Source: Flavobacteriales bacterium UBA979
GTDB lineage: Bacteria; Bacteroidota; Bacteroidia; Flavobacteriales_D; Sanyastnellaceae
NCBI GenBank assembly: GCA_002292325.1
Contig: DBBR01000018.1
Coordinates: 1-41,766 of the forward strand
Direction of reading: 5' to 3'
DNA: 41,766 nt
The notes beneath the pieces were generated by a model. The model was not told the origin of the DNA, made no database searches, and worked only from the letters and a program-made list of their open reading frames with translations. Below are positions 1-8,720 of this stretch, one piece after another. The position numbers were made by a program, and so were the translations under genes. Numbering within the stretch: the stretch's first letter is position 1; every line of letters starts with the position of its first letter.

Positions 1-671
1 GCCTCATAAATCGTCTGGAATCCGGCCCACATGCCTTGGCCACCGGATACCGTATCAAGGGCGAGGTAGGTTGTGACCATGCCGCCAAGAATGAGAAAAA
101 TCACCTGTATGACATCTGTCCAAGACACGGCCGATAATCCGCCATAGAGTGAGTATGCCACTGCAAACAGAGCCAATCCCAACACACCGTAAACCATGGG
201 AATGCCCATAATCGTCTCAAGTGCAAGCGAACCCAAGTACAGGACCGATGCTAAATTCACAAAGACGTAGAGCGCGATCCAGAACACCGCGAGAATGGTC
301 TTGAGTTGAGTCGAAAAACGTTTTTCGACAAATTCAGGAATGGTGTAGAGCCCTTTTTCAATAAAAATGGGAAGAAAAAACTTGCCCACAATAATGAGCG
401 TCAGCGCCGCCATCCACTCGTAGGAAGCAATGGCCAATCCCAGGCTAAAACCCGAACCCGACATTCCAATGAACTGTTCTGCCGAAATATTCGCGGCGAT
501 CAGAGACGCCCCGATGGCCCACCACGGCAGTGATTTACTCGCGAGAAAGTAATCCTCTGCACTCTTCTCCTTTCCATCTTTGTTGCGCGAAACCCAAAGA
601 CCGACTCCTAAAATCAAGGCAGCGTAAACGAAGAAAATAATGTAATCTGTAAGGGCGAAATGCGCGGTCAT
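1..671 (-). CDS. Sodium:solute symporter (SSS family), C-terminal part cut by window edge
   Basis: The reverse strand is open from an ATG at 671 to the window edge, giving the first 223 residues of a membrane transporter. It starts MTAHFALTDYIIFFVYAA and shows the SSS (SGLT-like) N-terminal pattern: a first hydrophobic helix, then AEDYFLASKSLPWWAIGAS, then NISAEQFIGMSGSGF, then YTIPEFVEKRF, and later SLYGGLSAVSWTDVIQ. These are conserved features of the family that couples Na+ influx to uptake of sugars or other small solutes across the inner membrane. The substrate cannot be told from this part. Downstream sequence lies outside the window. The opposite-strand neighbour begins 216 bp away, so the two are divergent. 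Confidence 0.93.
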   Translation of the reverse strand, partial: MTAHFALTDYIIFFVYAALILGVGLWVSRNKDGKEKSAEDYFLASKSLPWWAIGASLIAANISAEQFIGMSGSGFSLGLAIASYEWMAALTLIIVGKFFLPIFIEKGLYTIPEFVEKRFSTQLKTILAVFWIALYVFVNLASVLYLGSLALETIMGIPMVYGVLGLALFAVAYSLYGGLSAVSWTDVIQVIFLILGGMVTTYLALDTVSGGQGMWAGFQTIYE

Positions 672-887
672 GTGTTCGATGTCTTATGGAGAAGAAGGTC
701 CACCTGTGCTCATTTCACAGCTTCAACCGTGCAAAATAATTGTTCTAAGGACACGAGCGACCAGCGGAATTCGGAGGACCTGTTTTTTCCTGCCTTCAGT
801 GAATCTGCGCGCATTTGGTATATTCGAACGGTAGCACCCACAGTCCGTCACGGAAATGATCGCATCAAACCTTATTTGAAATTAAGT

Positions 888-1223
888 ATGCACTATAAAT
901 CGACCATCATTAGTTTAATCACAACGGGCAAATTCCGGCATTTGCTCACTCCTTGGCACATTACTGTGAACTTTGAGAACAAAACCATCATCTCCAAAAA
1001 AAGAAATTGGTTCCTCATTGGTTTTGACGAAAACGTTGTGCCGTTCAGGTATATCCGAAGAATCGAAATTGACACGCACCTCTTTGGCGCCGACATGACA
1101 ATCAAAGTATACGGTTCCGGAAGCCTTCTTGTTAAAAGCATTAGCAAGAGAGGAGCCCGACGTTTGAGAGAGGGATTGGTTGACTACAACAACCAAAAGC
1201 CGACAAAAGGGATGTTGATCTAA
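888..1223 (+). CDS. Small conserved-looking protein, possible PH-like fold, unknown function
   Basis: This encodes 111 aa from the ATG at 888; an upstream extension in the same frame to 660 would overlap the symporter start and lacks coding character, so I prefer the internal ATG. The protein has no signal peptide or clear membrane segment. It is rich in alternating beta-type stretches (HITVNFENKTIISKKRNWFL, then a strand ending in IRRIEIDTHLFGADMTIKVY) followed by an amphipathic C-terminal helix (RGARRLREGLVD). That pattern suggests a small PH-like domain, but I recognise no named family. No operon partner is evident; a tRNA gene lies convergently downstream. Confidence 0.6.
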   Translation: MHYKSTIISLITTGKFRHLLTPWHITVNFENKTIISKKRNWFLIGFDENVVPFRYIRRIEIDTHLFGADMTIKVYGSGSLLVKSISKRGARRLREGLVDYNNQKPTKGMLI

Positions 1224-1228
1224 CATCC

Positions 1229-1262
1229 AAAAAAAAACAGTCCTCAACTGATTGGGAACTGT
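1229..1262 (-). terminator. Rho-independent terminator downstream of tRNA-Val
   Basis: Read on the minus strand, an ACAGT...ACTGT stem (1237-1262, with a bulge and two further G-C pairs inside) is followed directly by nine T residues. It lies just past the 3' end of the tRNA gene and so would end its transcript. It may also serve the convergent gene ending at 1223. Confidence 0.65.
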
Positions 1263-1275
1263 CTTTCTATGAATG

Positions 1276-1349
<74 letters not shown>

Positions 1350-1485
1350 TTTGAGGGATTCCCCAATGGTACACGATGTTTCATGGGGGAGCGCGAAGAT
1401 ACAAAAATCTTCCAGTGGACAGTTCATGCCCCTCAAAAACCACATCATCACTTTCAGACCCTATCTTCGCCAGCAATTCCTGATC

Positions 1486-2583
1486 ATGCAAATTCCAATC
1501 GTACGATTCAACCGTCAAGCCTCGGATTTCAGCAAAGCCCTGAAAGAACGTGTTGACACATACTTTCAAGAAACCGGAAAATCCCGCCAAGGTGATTGGC
1601 GCATGTACGCCAAAACAGCTGTAATGCTCGCTTTGTTTTTTGGGCCGTGGGCTATGATTACGTTCGGGGTCACTGGCGGAGGCTGGATGTTTTGGGTGAC
1701 AGAAATTGTCATGGGATTGGGATTGGCCGGAATTGGCTTGAACGTCATGCACGATGCCAACCACGGAGCCTTTAGCAGCAACAAACGCGTCAATAGCGTG
1801 ATTGGAAAGGTCTTGGATTTAGTTGGAGGTAGTTCCGCCATGTGGAAAATTCAGCATAACGTATTGCACCACTCTTTCACCAACATTGACGGCTTGGATG
1901 AAGACATCGATACACCGGGCATCCTGCGATTCAGCCCAGATCGTCCGTTGCGCAAAGTGCACAAACTGCAGTTCATCTATGCGTGGTTCTTTTATGGTGT
2001 AATGACGCTTTTTTGGATGACTGCGAAGGACTGGTTGGCTCTTGCGCGCTACAAAAAGAAGGGGCTTATCAAGGGCACGGGATCTACGATGCCGCAATTG
2101 GTCGGAGAAATGATCATCGGTAAAGTGGTTTATTTCAGTTACATACTCGTACTCCCTGCAATCTTCAGTGGTCTATCGTTCTGGACCATTCTGCTCGGCT
2201 GGGTGGTCATGCACGCAGTGACCGGTGTGATTTTGGCCTCCATCTTCCAACCTGCTCACGTCCTTGAAGACTTGCAGTTTTCACAAGCGGAAACAGGTGC
2301 CAAAATGGAGGATGACTCCCTGTCACATCAATTGAAATCCACCGCGAACTTCGGCACAGGATCTGGTGTCTTTACTTGGATGTGTGGTGGGCTCAATCAC
2401 CAGATTGAACACCACTTATTCCCGAATATCTGCCACATTCACTTCCGTAAATTGGCGCCGATCGTACGTAAGACTGCTGAAGAATTTGGTTTGCCGTACC
2501 GCTCTTCCATGACGTTTGCGGGTGCACTTGCCTTACACACCCGCATGCTCTGGCGTCTTGGCCGCCAGAAACAATGGGCATAA
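1486..2583 (+). CDS. Membrane fatty-acid (acyl-CoA/acyl-lipid) desaturase
   Basis: This encodes a 365-aa integral membrane di-iron desaturase that would introduce a double bond into acyl chains of lipids. Three histidine clusters are visible in the expected order: HDANHGAFS, HNVLHH and QIEHHLFP. The cytochrome-b5-independent front-end/linoleoyl-CoA desaturase-like group has this last QxxHH pattern. Several hydrophobic segments lie between boxes one and two and before box three. I chose the ATG at 1486 (MQIPIVRFNRQ), because family members typically begin just before such a segment; an in-frame extension reaches back to 1351, next to the tRNA, and has no family resemblance. It stands alone, and the next gene is unrelated. 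Confidence 0.92.
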   Translation: MQIPIVRFNRQASDFSKALKERVDTYFQETGKSRQGDWRMYAKTAVMLALFFGPWAMITFGVTGGGWMFWVTEIVMGLGLAGIGLNVMHDANHGAFSSNKRVNSVIGKVLDLVGGSSAMWKIQHNVLHHSFTNIDGLDEDIDTPGILRFSPDRPLRKVHKLQFIYAWFFYGVMTLFWMTAKDWLALARYKKKGLIKGTGSTMPQLVGEMIIGKVVYFSYILVLPAIFSGLSFWTILLGWVVMHAVTGVILASIFQPAHVLEDLQFSQAETGAKMEDDSLSHQLKSTANFGTGSGVFTWMCGGLNHQIEHHLFPNICHIHFRKLAPIVRKTAEEFGLPYRSSMTFAGALALHTRMLWRLGRQKQWA

Positions 2584-2595
2584 GGTTCTGGGCTT

Positions 2596-2611
2596 AAGCG
2601 CATTGGCGCTT
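2596..2611 (+). terminator. Perfect hairpin after the desaturase gene, possible terminator
   Basis: AAGCGC-ATTG-GCGCTT forms a perfect 6-bp stem 12 nt after the desaturase stop codon. It is not followed by a T-run, so intrinsic termination is only a guess. Confidence 0.3.
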
Positions 2612-2695
2612 GCTTGAGAGGGTTATCTGCACATCACATTTGGAAATGATTGGGTTGCTTATTACATTGATAGTCAATCCTTTTGTATTGCTCCC

Positions 2696-4960
2696 ATGAA
2701 ATCGTTGCTCCCCTCATCTTTGTTTGGTGTTCTTTTTTGTGCAATATCCCTGAACCTCCCACAAGAGATTCAAGGCCAACGATCTTGTGCCACGGATTCC
2801 GTTCATGCCCACATGATGGGAATGACACGCTACGCACAGGTGTTCGAAAACAAAGTGAATTTGGTGAATCAAGCGGCGGAAAACAACGCCATGGATTGCG
2901 CAACTCCGCTCCTTATTCCCGTGGCCGTGCACTTTCAAAACACAGGAATTCCGGAAGCTTGTGCGATCGATATGGCCCTGGACCAAATTGAAATACTCAA
3001 CCAGGATTTCGCCGCGACCAATCCAGACATCAATGACTGGTATTCGCAGCAACCCACCATTTGGCCGAGCATTAGCAATGCCGAATCGTGCATCCAATTC
3101 TGCCTTGCAACATCCGACCATCCATCGGGATTTGGACTTTCCGAAGGCGATTACGCGGTGACGATTGACGCAACTGCAGGCGATTTCAATAGCGCTTGGA
3201 GTGGTTATCTGAATTTTTGGGTCCGTGACATTGGCCCATTGGGTTACTCGCCCCTCGGGGGAAACGGGAATGGCGACGGCGTCACATGCCATCCTCAGGC
3301 ATTCAGCAGCATTTCGTGCGGGGGCAATTCTTTGTATGGCGCCTACAACCTGGGCCGCACCATTACCCATGAAGTAGGGCACTACTTACTGCTCAATCAC
3401 CCGTGGGCGAATGGCGGCTGCTCTAGCAACGACAACGTCTCAGACACACCCGTCACGAGCGAACCGATCTTCGGATGCCCTTCTGGCCAGTCGATCGTCA
3501 ATTGCACCGATCCGGTTCTTTGGCCCTCGTACATGGACTATTGCAACGATGCCTGCCTTTTCATGTTCTCGGCTGGCCAGGTGACACGCATGGAGAATTA
3601 CGTGAATTCTAGCCTTCAAAATCTCCTGAACAATTCCGTCACCGCATGTCAAGATCCGTGCGAATCGGCATGTGGTTGCACCGATGCCGATGCTTGCAAT
3701 TATGATGCTTCAGCTGCGAACGACGATGGCTCCTGCGACTACAGTTGTCAGGGATGCACGGACAGCACCGCTTGCAACTACGACCCAGAAGCGACTGAAG
3801 ATGATGGTTCATGTGTTTCCGGTGAATTGCAAACGTTTACCATGACGGTGCTGACCGACAACTATCCTACTGAAACCACTTGGCAATTGGTGGACAATGC
3901 GGGAACCATTGTAATGTCCGGCGGACCTTACGCATCAACTTCAACCACCTACTCTTCCACGGAAGAATTGTGCAGCGGCTGCTACACCCTGACCATCTCC
4001 GATTCATACGGTGATGGCATTTGCTGCGCGTATGGTGAAGGCAACTATGAGTTCACAGTTGACGGAGAGCTCGTTGCTTCGGGAGGTAATTTTGGCGATG
4101 CTGAATCCACTGAATTCTGCACTGAACCTGCCATCATCGCTGGATGTACCGATCCCGACGCATGCAATTTCGACCCTGAAGCCACATCGGATGACGGTTC
4201 CTGCGCTGAATTGGATGCCTGCGGTGAATGCGGCGGCCCGGGTACAGATACGGACGGCGACGGTGTTGCGGATTGCAACGAAGTCCCTGGGTGTACCGAT
4301 CCTGATTCGCCTTATTTCAATCCCCAAGCGACAGATGACGATGGCAGTTGCAGTTGTTCTGCCTCACCGAATGTTGAAGCCGCTTTGACTTCCGCTTCCA
4401 TTGCTGAATCCTGCACCTTTATCGCTGGAATAACCTGGGGAGCCACTCCGGCGCTCCACCCTGATGCGACGGTTTCGGCAACCATCGATGGCAACGACGT
4501 TGCCCTCGTTTCGCTGGGTGGAACAGAAACCAGTTTGTTCGAAGCAGAATCCGGCACCATCACCATCACGGGCGACCTCATGCAAATCCCGATTGCTTTT
4601 ACCGTCACTTGTCCTGACGGCACGACGACGACAACGGCCAGCTATTTGACAATCTCAACGGCCGACGTTTCTTGCGGAGGATGCACGGATGCAACCGCAT
4701 GCAATTTTGATGATACGGCCTCCTTCGACGATGAAAGCTGTGAATATCCCCCTGTAGGATTTGACTGCGATGGCAACCCCACGAGCGGCTGCCCTGAAGA
4801 CATCGACGGTGATGGAACCGTCAGCGTCACCGATGTGCTGTTGCTGTTGGCAGACTTTGGTTGCACCTCGAATTGCACCGCCGCCGACATCGATGGGGAT
4901 GGCTCCGTCAGCGTCACCGACGTCCTGGCGCTGCTTGCCGCCTTTGGTGAGGAGTGTTGA
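2696..4960 (+). CDS. Secreted M43-like zinc metalloprotease with Cys-rich repeats and dockerin-like tail
   Basis: 754 aa with an N-terminal signal peptide (hydrophobic LFGVLFCAISLNL). The catalytic motif HEVGHYLLLNH (about residues 225-235; zinc ligands H225, H229, H235) with a downstream SYMDY Met-turn near 280 fits the cytophagalysin/pappalysin M43 group. The C-terminal half holds five Cys/Asp-rich repeats of the form CTDxxACN(Y/F)DxxAxxDDGSC (about 328, 354, 484, 533 and 661), a Bacteroidota beta domain rich in CYTLTISDSYGDGICC near 430-450, and a tail with two dockerin-like loops DIDGDG(T/S)VSVTDVL (about 700-750). No T9SS type A tail is present. It probably degrades extracellular protein; calcium binding by the repeats is inferred. 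It is a single gene, with 112 bp after the desaturase stop. Confidence 0.85.
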   Translation: MKSLLPSSLFGVLFCAISLNLPQEIQGQRSCATDSVHAHMMGMTRYAQVFENKVNLVNQAAENNAMDCATPLLIPVAVHFQNTGIPEACAIDMALDQIEILNQDFAATNPDINDWYSQQPTIWPSISNAESCIQFCLATSDHPSGFGLSEGDYAVTIDATAGDFNSAWSGYLNFWVRDIGPLGYSPLGGNGNGDGVTCHPQAFSSISCGGNSLYGAYNLGRTITHEVGHYLLLNHPWANGGCSSNDNVSDTPVTSEPIFGCPSGQSIVNCTDPVLWPSYMDYCNDACLFMFSAGQVTRMENYVNSSLQNLLNNSVTACQDPCESACGCTDADACNYDASAANDDGSCDYSCQGCTDSTACNYDPEATEDDGSCVSGELQTFTMTVLTDNYPTETTWQLVDNAGTIVMSGGPYASTSTTYSSTEELCSGCYTLTISDSYGDGICCAYGEGNYEFTVDGELVASGGNFGDAESTEFCTEPAIIAGCTDPDACNFDPEATSDDGSCAELDACGECGGPGTDTDGDGVADCNEVPGCTDPDSPYFNPQATDDDGSCSCSASPNVEAALTSASIAESCTFIAGITWGATPALHPDATVSATIDGNDVALVSLGGTETSLFEAESGTITITGDLMQIPIAFTVTCPDGTTTTTASYLTISTADVSCGGCTDATACNFDDTASFDDESCEYPPVGFDCDGNPTSGCPEDIDGDGTVSVTDVLLLLADFGCTSNCTAADIDGDGSVSVTDVLALLAAFGEEC

Positions 4961-5326
4961 TTGATTAACTCGTTTTTACTTCTTGGGTCTGCAAACTCGT
5001 GGAAGTTGATGCTTCAATTGCATTCGATGCATTCTCTGTGCCCTTTATTTGATGAGTGATCAGTCCTGTGAATAGCAAATGAAGGCGCTTTCTCGCACCT
5101 CTGCATCCAAAAATCCGTTCTCGCCTGACGATTCACTGATGCGTGCCATCCATTTCGATTGGCATCCATTTCGATTTTGCACTTTGCAAACCACAGTGAT
5201 TAATTCTCCATGGATCCAATCTGATTCTCGAGGCGACGAGGCGAGCATCTGAGCAAGACAAAAAACACAAAGTCCACCATGGCTGATCATGTATTACACC
5301 CCGATTACTCAGCCTCTCTGAACATA
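4961..5326. other. Gene-free intergenic stretch
   Basis: I see no credible coding frame between the metalloprotease stop and the terminator of the minus-strand operon. It holds a short tandem duplication (5147-5176) and is otherwise unremarkable. Confidence 0.6.
5147..5176. repeat. Two-copy 14-bp tandem repeat, 16-bp period
   Basis: CATCCATTTCGATT occurs at 5147-5160 and again at 5163-5176, separated by GG. It looks like a simple slippage duplication in non-coding sequence. Confidence 0.9.
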
Positions 5327-5360
5327 GCAAAACAAAAATGGCCCGCCAACAGCGGACCAT
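5327..5360 (-). terminator. Strong Rho-independent terminator of the 902-aa/116-aa operon
   Basis: On the minus strand ATGGTCCGC-TGTTG-GCGGGCCAT forms a 9-bp stem (one G-T pair) with a 5-nt loop at 5338-5360, followed by TTTTGTTTTG. It lies 27 bp beyond the stop codon of the gene at 5388-5738. Confidence 0.88.
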
Positions 5361-5387
5361 TTTGTATCATTCATGTCTTATTGTCAC

Positions 5388-5738
5388 TCAGTCACGAGCG
5401 AGGATGAGCTCCCTTCTGCGGCCTCGCGCAATCATGGTACCACCAAACGCAGCGCCGCCGAGGAGCAGGAACAAAATCCCCGAGTCGATGGGAGCGCATG
5501 AAAGATCGCATCCTCCGGATCCGGAGTAATCAGGATCGTAGTTATGACACGCTGAATATGGACCGTTGCATGCATTCCAGACATTGCAACACGTTCCCAT
5601 TGTACAATTCGTGTTTTCATCTCCATCAGTCGTGTAGGACCCACAATCAAGGTAAGAGCCTTGCGCTGCCAGTTCAGGAGAAAATCCGATAAGGAAAATC
5701 CCCGCGATTAAAATTGCAATTAAACTTCTCATTTTCAT
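5388..5738 (-). CDS. Small exported protein with C-terminal PID-type membrane/sorting anchor
   Basis: 116 aa with a signal peptide (MKMRSLIAILIAGIFLIGF, cleavage likely near AAQG), a short Cys/Asn-rich middle (about ten cysteines, including TCCNVWNACNG), and a C-terminal tripartite tail: short APIDSG motif, hydrophobic helix ILFLLLGGAAFGGTMI, then basic RGRRR. That tail resembles Bacteroidota PID-type C-terminal sorting signals that may be handled by exosortase-like enzymes; this link is from memory of the family and not provable here. It starts 5 nt after the stop of the 902-aa secreted protein gene, so the two are almost surely co-transcribed. It may anchor or accompany that larger protein at the cell surface. 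Function unknown. Confidence 0.75.
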   Translation of the reverse strand: MKMRSLIAILIAGIFLIGFSPELAAQGSYLDCGSYTTDGDENTNCTMGTCCNVWNACNGPYSACHNYDPDYSGSGGCDLSCAPIDSGILFLLLGGAAFGGTMIARGRRRELILARD

Positions 5739-5743
5739 TTTTT

Positions 5744-8452
5744 TTACTCACAGCTTGCGCCAAATGCAGGCAAGAACATCAACAGGTCCAAGGTTGTCAT
5801 TGCGCCATCACAATCGCAATCGGCTTCAGGGAAATTACCTTCAGAGTTTTCAACAGGCTGAATGCCCACAAGTAGAATCAATAAGTCAGTAATATCGCGC
5901 TCCGCATTGAAGTTGAAATCTCCCATGCATACTTCCGCAATATGGATTGAACTTTCTGTGTGGCAATCATTCAAAGGATTGGTCGCCTCAAACATATAGT
6001 CCCCTGCATCGAGACCCGAAACGCATCCTGTTCCATCAATTTCACCTGTCGCGTCACTCCATTCGATGTTCCACAGGCCTGAATCCTCGCCGTTAAAATG
6101 TACCACTCCACCTTCACAATGAGAAACCGTGGAAGCGAATTCAGGAGCTTCCATGGTGGTCAAGACAAAACGATCGACATAAACAGTCGATGGTTCGAGA
6201 TTCACTACCAATGGATCACCCCCTAAACCGGCTACGGCCCCCGTTTCTAAATCTTCAATTCGCATGCAAACTCCACTCGGCAAGCCAAATTCTTCATCCA
6301 GATAAAAGGTCACGGTGCCTTCCGATCCGCTTTTCACGACAAGCGGGATAGATTCAACTGAATCGAATGTCCCCATAGAGTTGATCGCCAGTTCATGGCC
6401 GTTGTCCAGTTGCGTATAAATCTCTGGGTTGCCTTGATCTCCACTATGCTTGTACGTCACGTCCAAATCCCATTGGAACTCTTCTTCTCCCAATTCATGG
6501 AACCTCAGGTAAGTCGTTCCGTTTCGGCCATTTTCCTGCTCAACACGCACACCAACAAGGGCTTCTTCTAAAAGGTCCTCTGTTCGTACAAACGAATTTG
6601 TCCCGGAAGTCAATTGATTCAATGTAAATGAAACATTGCCTGCATTTCCCACTTGAACCCAAAATGATTGACCTACGTCAATTACATCCGGAGCTGTCGT
6701 ACCGCTAATTGTGAACACATCAGAAGCATTGTCATAAATCTGATAAGCCGATACGCGCGGGCTATTGTCCGTGAGAAACTGCGTTCCACTTATCGGTGAT
6801 GGAAATGGGTTCGTGAACAAGTGCCATCCTCCGTTTTCAAAAGCACCAGACGATAGTGTAGCATTGATATCCACTTGGGCTGTATTGTACCCACCCGTAG
6901 CAGTCAATGTGCGTCCTCCCACATGTGCATTCATGAGCACATAATAACCGTAATCAGAATCTTCCAGAACCGTATTTGTCCCCGTAATGGTGGACCACCA
7001 GCTCGCGCCATTCGAAGATTCGCTGTTGTTCAAAACATGGGTCTCGTCCCATTGAAACATAAACGAATAAGGAAGAGAGGCAGAGCTCGTCCATTCTCCA
7101 AGTGTTGCTCCTACAACGTAGTTGCCGACAGCGAGCCATGTTACTTCATCCGATGGCTTCACATACCGCTCAAACACGATGTCGCCGGCGACGTCGGAGA
7201 TTGCTATATTGTTGGCGAGCGTAGCGATCCGTGCGGTACCAGAATTATCGGATTGCATGGTGAACACGCTTCCGTTCACATCAACAGAACCGTCGATGGG
7301 GTTGAACACGCCTCCCGGAGTGATGTCCACATCTGCAGTAATTGTTACATCTCCATCCGCTAGACCCACGTCATCAAAGCTATTGTTCGTGACCAACGAA
7401 TCTACCGTCAGGGTTCCGCTGGAAGAAACTGTTTGCGCAGCGCCCCCATTCAATTCCAACAAGCCAAACGCAGCCCCCGAGGCATTGTTTGTCAAATTTC
7501 CGGCAACTTTCACATTTCCTTCATCCCCTGACCATGTCGTATTCGCGTTCACTGTCATATCTCTCCCCACGATGAGATTGCCCTTGCCTTCGGCAGATGG
7601 CATGGTCAATGTCACTGCACCGCTTGCGCCTGTTAAAAAGTCTTCATCAACAGTCAGGTCTCCCAGCATCGTTGACAAATCAAGCGATGCTCCCGCATCA
7701 TTCATCGTGAAAGTACCCGTGCATGTGTAGTCATTCGCTGTAGAAGCAAAGGACAACGAATTTCCTCCGCCTATTCGTACATCGTGAGGCACACCTTTTC
7801 CAGAGGAAACTCCAGCAGTCCATTCGGTTCCTACTGAGGCATATACTTCATTGTAAAATAGAGTAGAATTTCCACCGTAGATTGGTGGGTTTACGACGAC
7901 AGAACCACCTCCCATCTTTAGCTCATTCGTAATGGTCGTTTCCGTGTTCCCATCCCCCCCTGAATCAAAGTCGACCACAGAACCATCAAACACATGCACA
8001 TTATAAAACGTGACGTCATTGTCTCCACCAACAGTAACAGTACCTGAACCCCCATCAGCCACAGTAGATTTCAAAATGACCGTAGAAGTTCCGCCCGCAT
8101 CGTATACTCCGTTTTCTTGGCTACAAAGGAATTGATCCAAAATGGTGATTGCCGACGAACCCAAATCGATGTATCCCCCAGCAGATATCGTTACGCTGCC
8201 CAACACCTTGTCCGTGTCGAAGGTCATGTAACAATTTGCGATTGTTACATTGGATGAATCACCGGGCACACTACTTCCCGCCCACGATGAAGCATCGCTA
8301 AAATTGATTGGCGTCGTTGTAGTGTTTGTAATCGAAACAAATGGTGTGCCGACTTGAGCAAAGGTTGCACCTGCCAGAAACATAGTGGGTACCAAAAGGA
8401 AAGCCAAGCGCTTTGCCTGAGAGGTTAGGGAATTGGTATGAAGCATCTTCAT
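5744..8452 (-). CDS. Large secreted beta-rich surface protein with dockerin-like C-terminus
   Basis: 902 aa with a signal peptide (…LAFLLVPTMFLAGATFAQ). Residues 40-400 are Gly/Thr/Ser-rich and repetitive (many TVxGDLTV/GSVxV-like strands), as in right-handed beta-helix or autotransporter-like adhesins. The middle section resembles the beta-rich region often found before the tail of Bacteroidota surface proteins (FTNPFPSPISGTQFL, SFWVQVGN). The end is not a normal T9SS type A domain but a dockerin-like pair: GDFNFNAERDITDLLILL and DCDCDGAMTTLDLLMFL. No catalytic motif is visible, so an adhesive or structural role is the best guess. It forms an operon with the 116-aa anchored protein. Confidence 0.8.
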   Translation of the reverse strand: MKMLHTNSLTSQAKRLAFLLVPTMFLAGATFAQVGTPFVSITNTTTTPINFSDASSWAGSSVPGDSSNVTIANCYMTFDTDKVLGSVTISAGGYIDLGSSAITILDQFLCSQENGVYDAGGTSTVILKSTVADGGSGTVTVGGDNDVTFYNVHVFDGSVVDFDSGGDGNTETTITNELKMGGGSVVVNPPIYGGNSTLFYNEVYASVGTEWTAGVSSGKGVPHDVRIGGGNSLSFASTANDYTCTGTFTMNDAGASLDLSTMLGDLTVDEDFLTGASGAVTLTMPSAEGKGNLIVGRDMTVNANTTWSGDEGNVKVAGNLTNNASGAAFGLLELNGGAAQTVSSSGTLTVDSLVTNNSFDDVGLADGDVTITADVDITPGGVFNPIDGSVDVNGSVFTMQSDNSGTARIATLANNIAISDVAGDIVFERYVKPSDEVTWLAVGNYVVGATLGEWTSSASLPYSFMFQWDETHVLNNSESSNGASWWSTITGTNTVLEDSDYGYYVLMNAHVGGRTLTATGGYNTAQVDINATLSSGAFENGGWHLFTNPFPSPISGTQFLTDNSPRVSAYQIYDNASDVFTISGTTAPDVIDVGQSFWVQVGNAGNVSFTLNQLTSGTNSFVRTEDLLEEALVGVRVEQENGRNGTTYLRFHELGEEEFQWDLDVTYKHSGDQGNPEIYTQLDNGHELAINSMGTFDSVESIPLVVKSGSEGTVTFYLDEEFGLPSGVCMRIEDLETGAVAGLGGDPLVVNLEPSTVYVDRFVLTTMEAPEFASTVSHCEGGVVHFNGEDSGLWNIEWSDATGEIDGTGCVSGLDAGDYMFEATNPLNDCHTESSIHIAEVCMGDFNFNAERDITDLLILLVGIQPVENSEGNFPEADCDCDGAMTTLDLLMFLPAFGASCE

Positions 8453-8493
8453 AAGTGACTAATTCGGATGGTTAGTTCCGAGGGTTAAGCACT

Positions 8494-8501
8494 CAAAAAT
8501 A
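8494..8501 (-). promoter_or_regulatory. Candidate -7 element for the 902-aa operon
   Basis: On the minus strand TATTTTTG matches the Bacteroidota consensus TAnnTTTG, about 42 nt upstream of the start codon at 8452. A clear TTG -33 box at the expected spacing is not visible. Otherwise the 268-bp gap 8453-8720 is AT-rich with no gene. Confidence 0.35.
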
Positions 8502-8720
8502 CTACAAAAGGTCGAATTTTAAAAACGAATCTCGTTTTATTGTAGATAAGACTATTTTTTTATTTGTTGAAAACCGTGGTCGATTGATCTTACAAAAAGA
8601 CCCGAAAGCCAGTCACAACAGTCGTTATAGAGGGTTTTAATCAGTCAGATTTATCAACAAAACAATGTGAACAGCAAGTAGATAATGAAGTAAGATTTCC
8701 TGAATCTGGAATTCTGTCGC

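Noticed and set aside
660..887. Upstream extension of the 111-aa gene
   Set aside because: It overlaps the symporter start on the opposite strand and its residues do not look like folded protein; ATG 888 is preferred.
1351..1485. N-terminal extension of the desaturase
   Set aside because: It abuts the tRNA gene and has no resemblance to the family; homologues begin near MQIPIV.
2714..3382. 222-codon open frame antisense to the metalloprotease
   Set aside because: Shadow of a protein with clear active-site motifs on the other strand.
5147..5176. CRISPR or functional repeat array
   Set aside because: Only two 14-bp copies with a 2-bp spacer; simple slippage.
7122..7730. 202-codon open frame antisense to the 902-aa surface protein
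   Set aside because: Composition is the mirror of the Thr/Ser/Gly-rich gene; no signal or motif.
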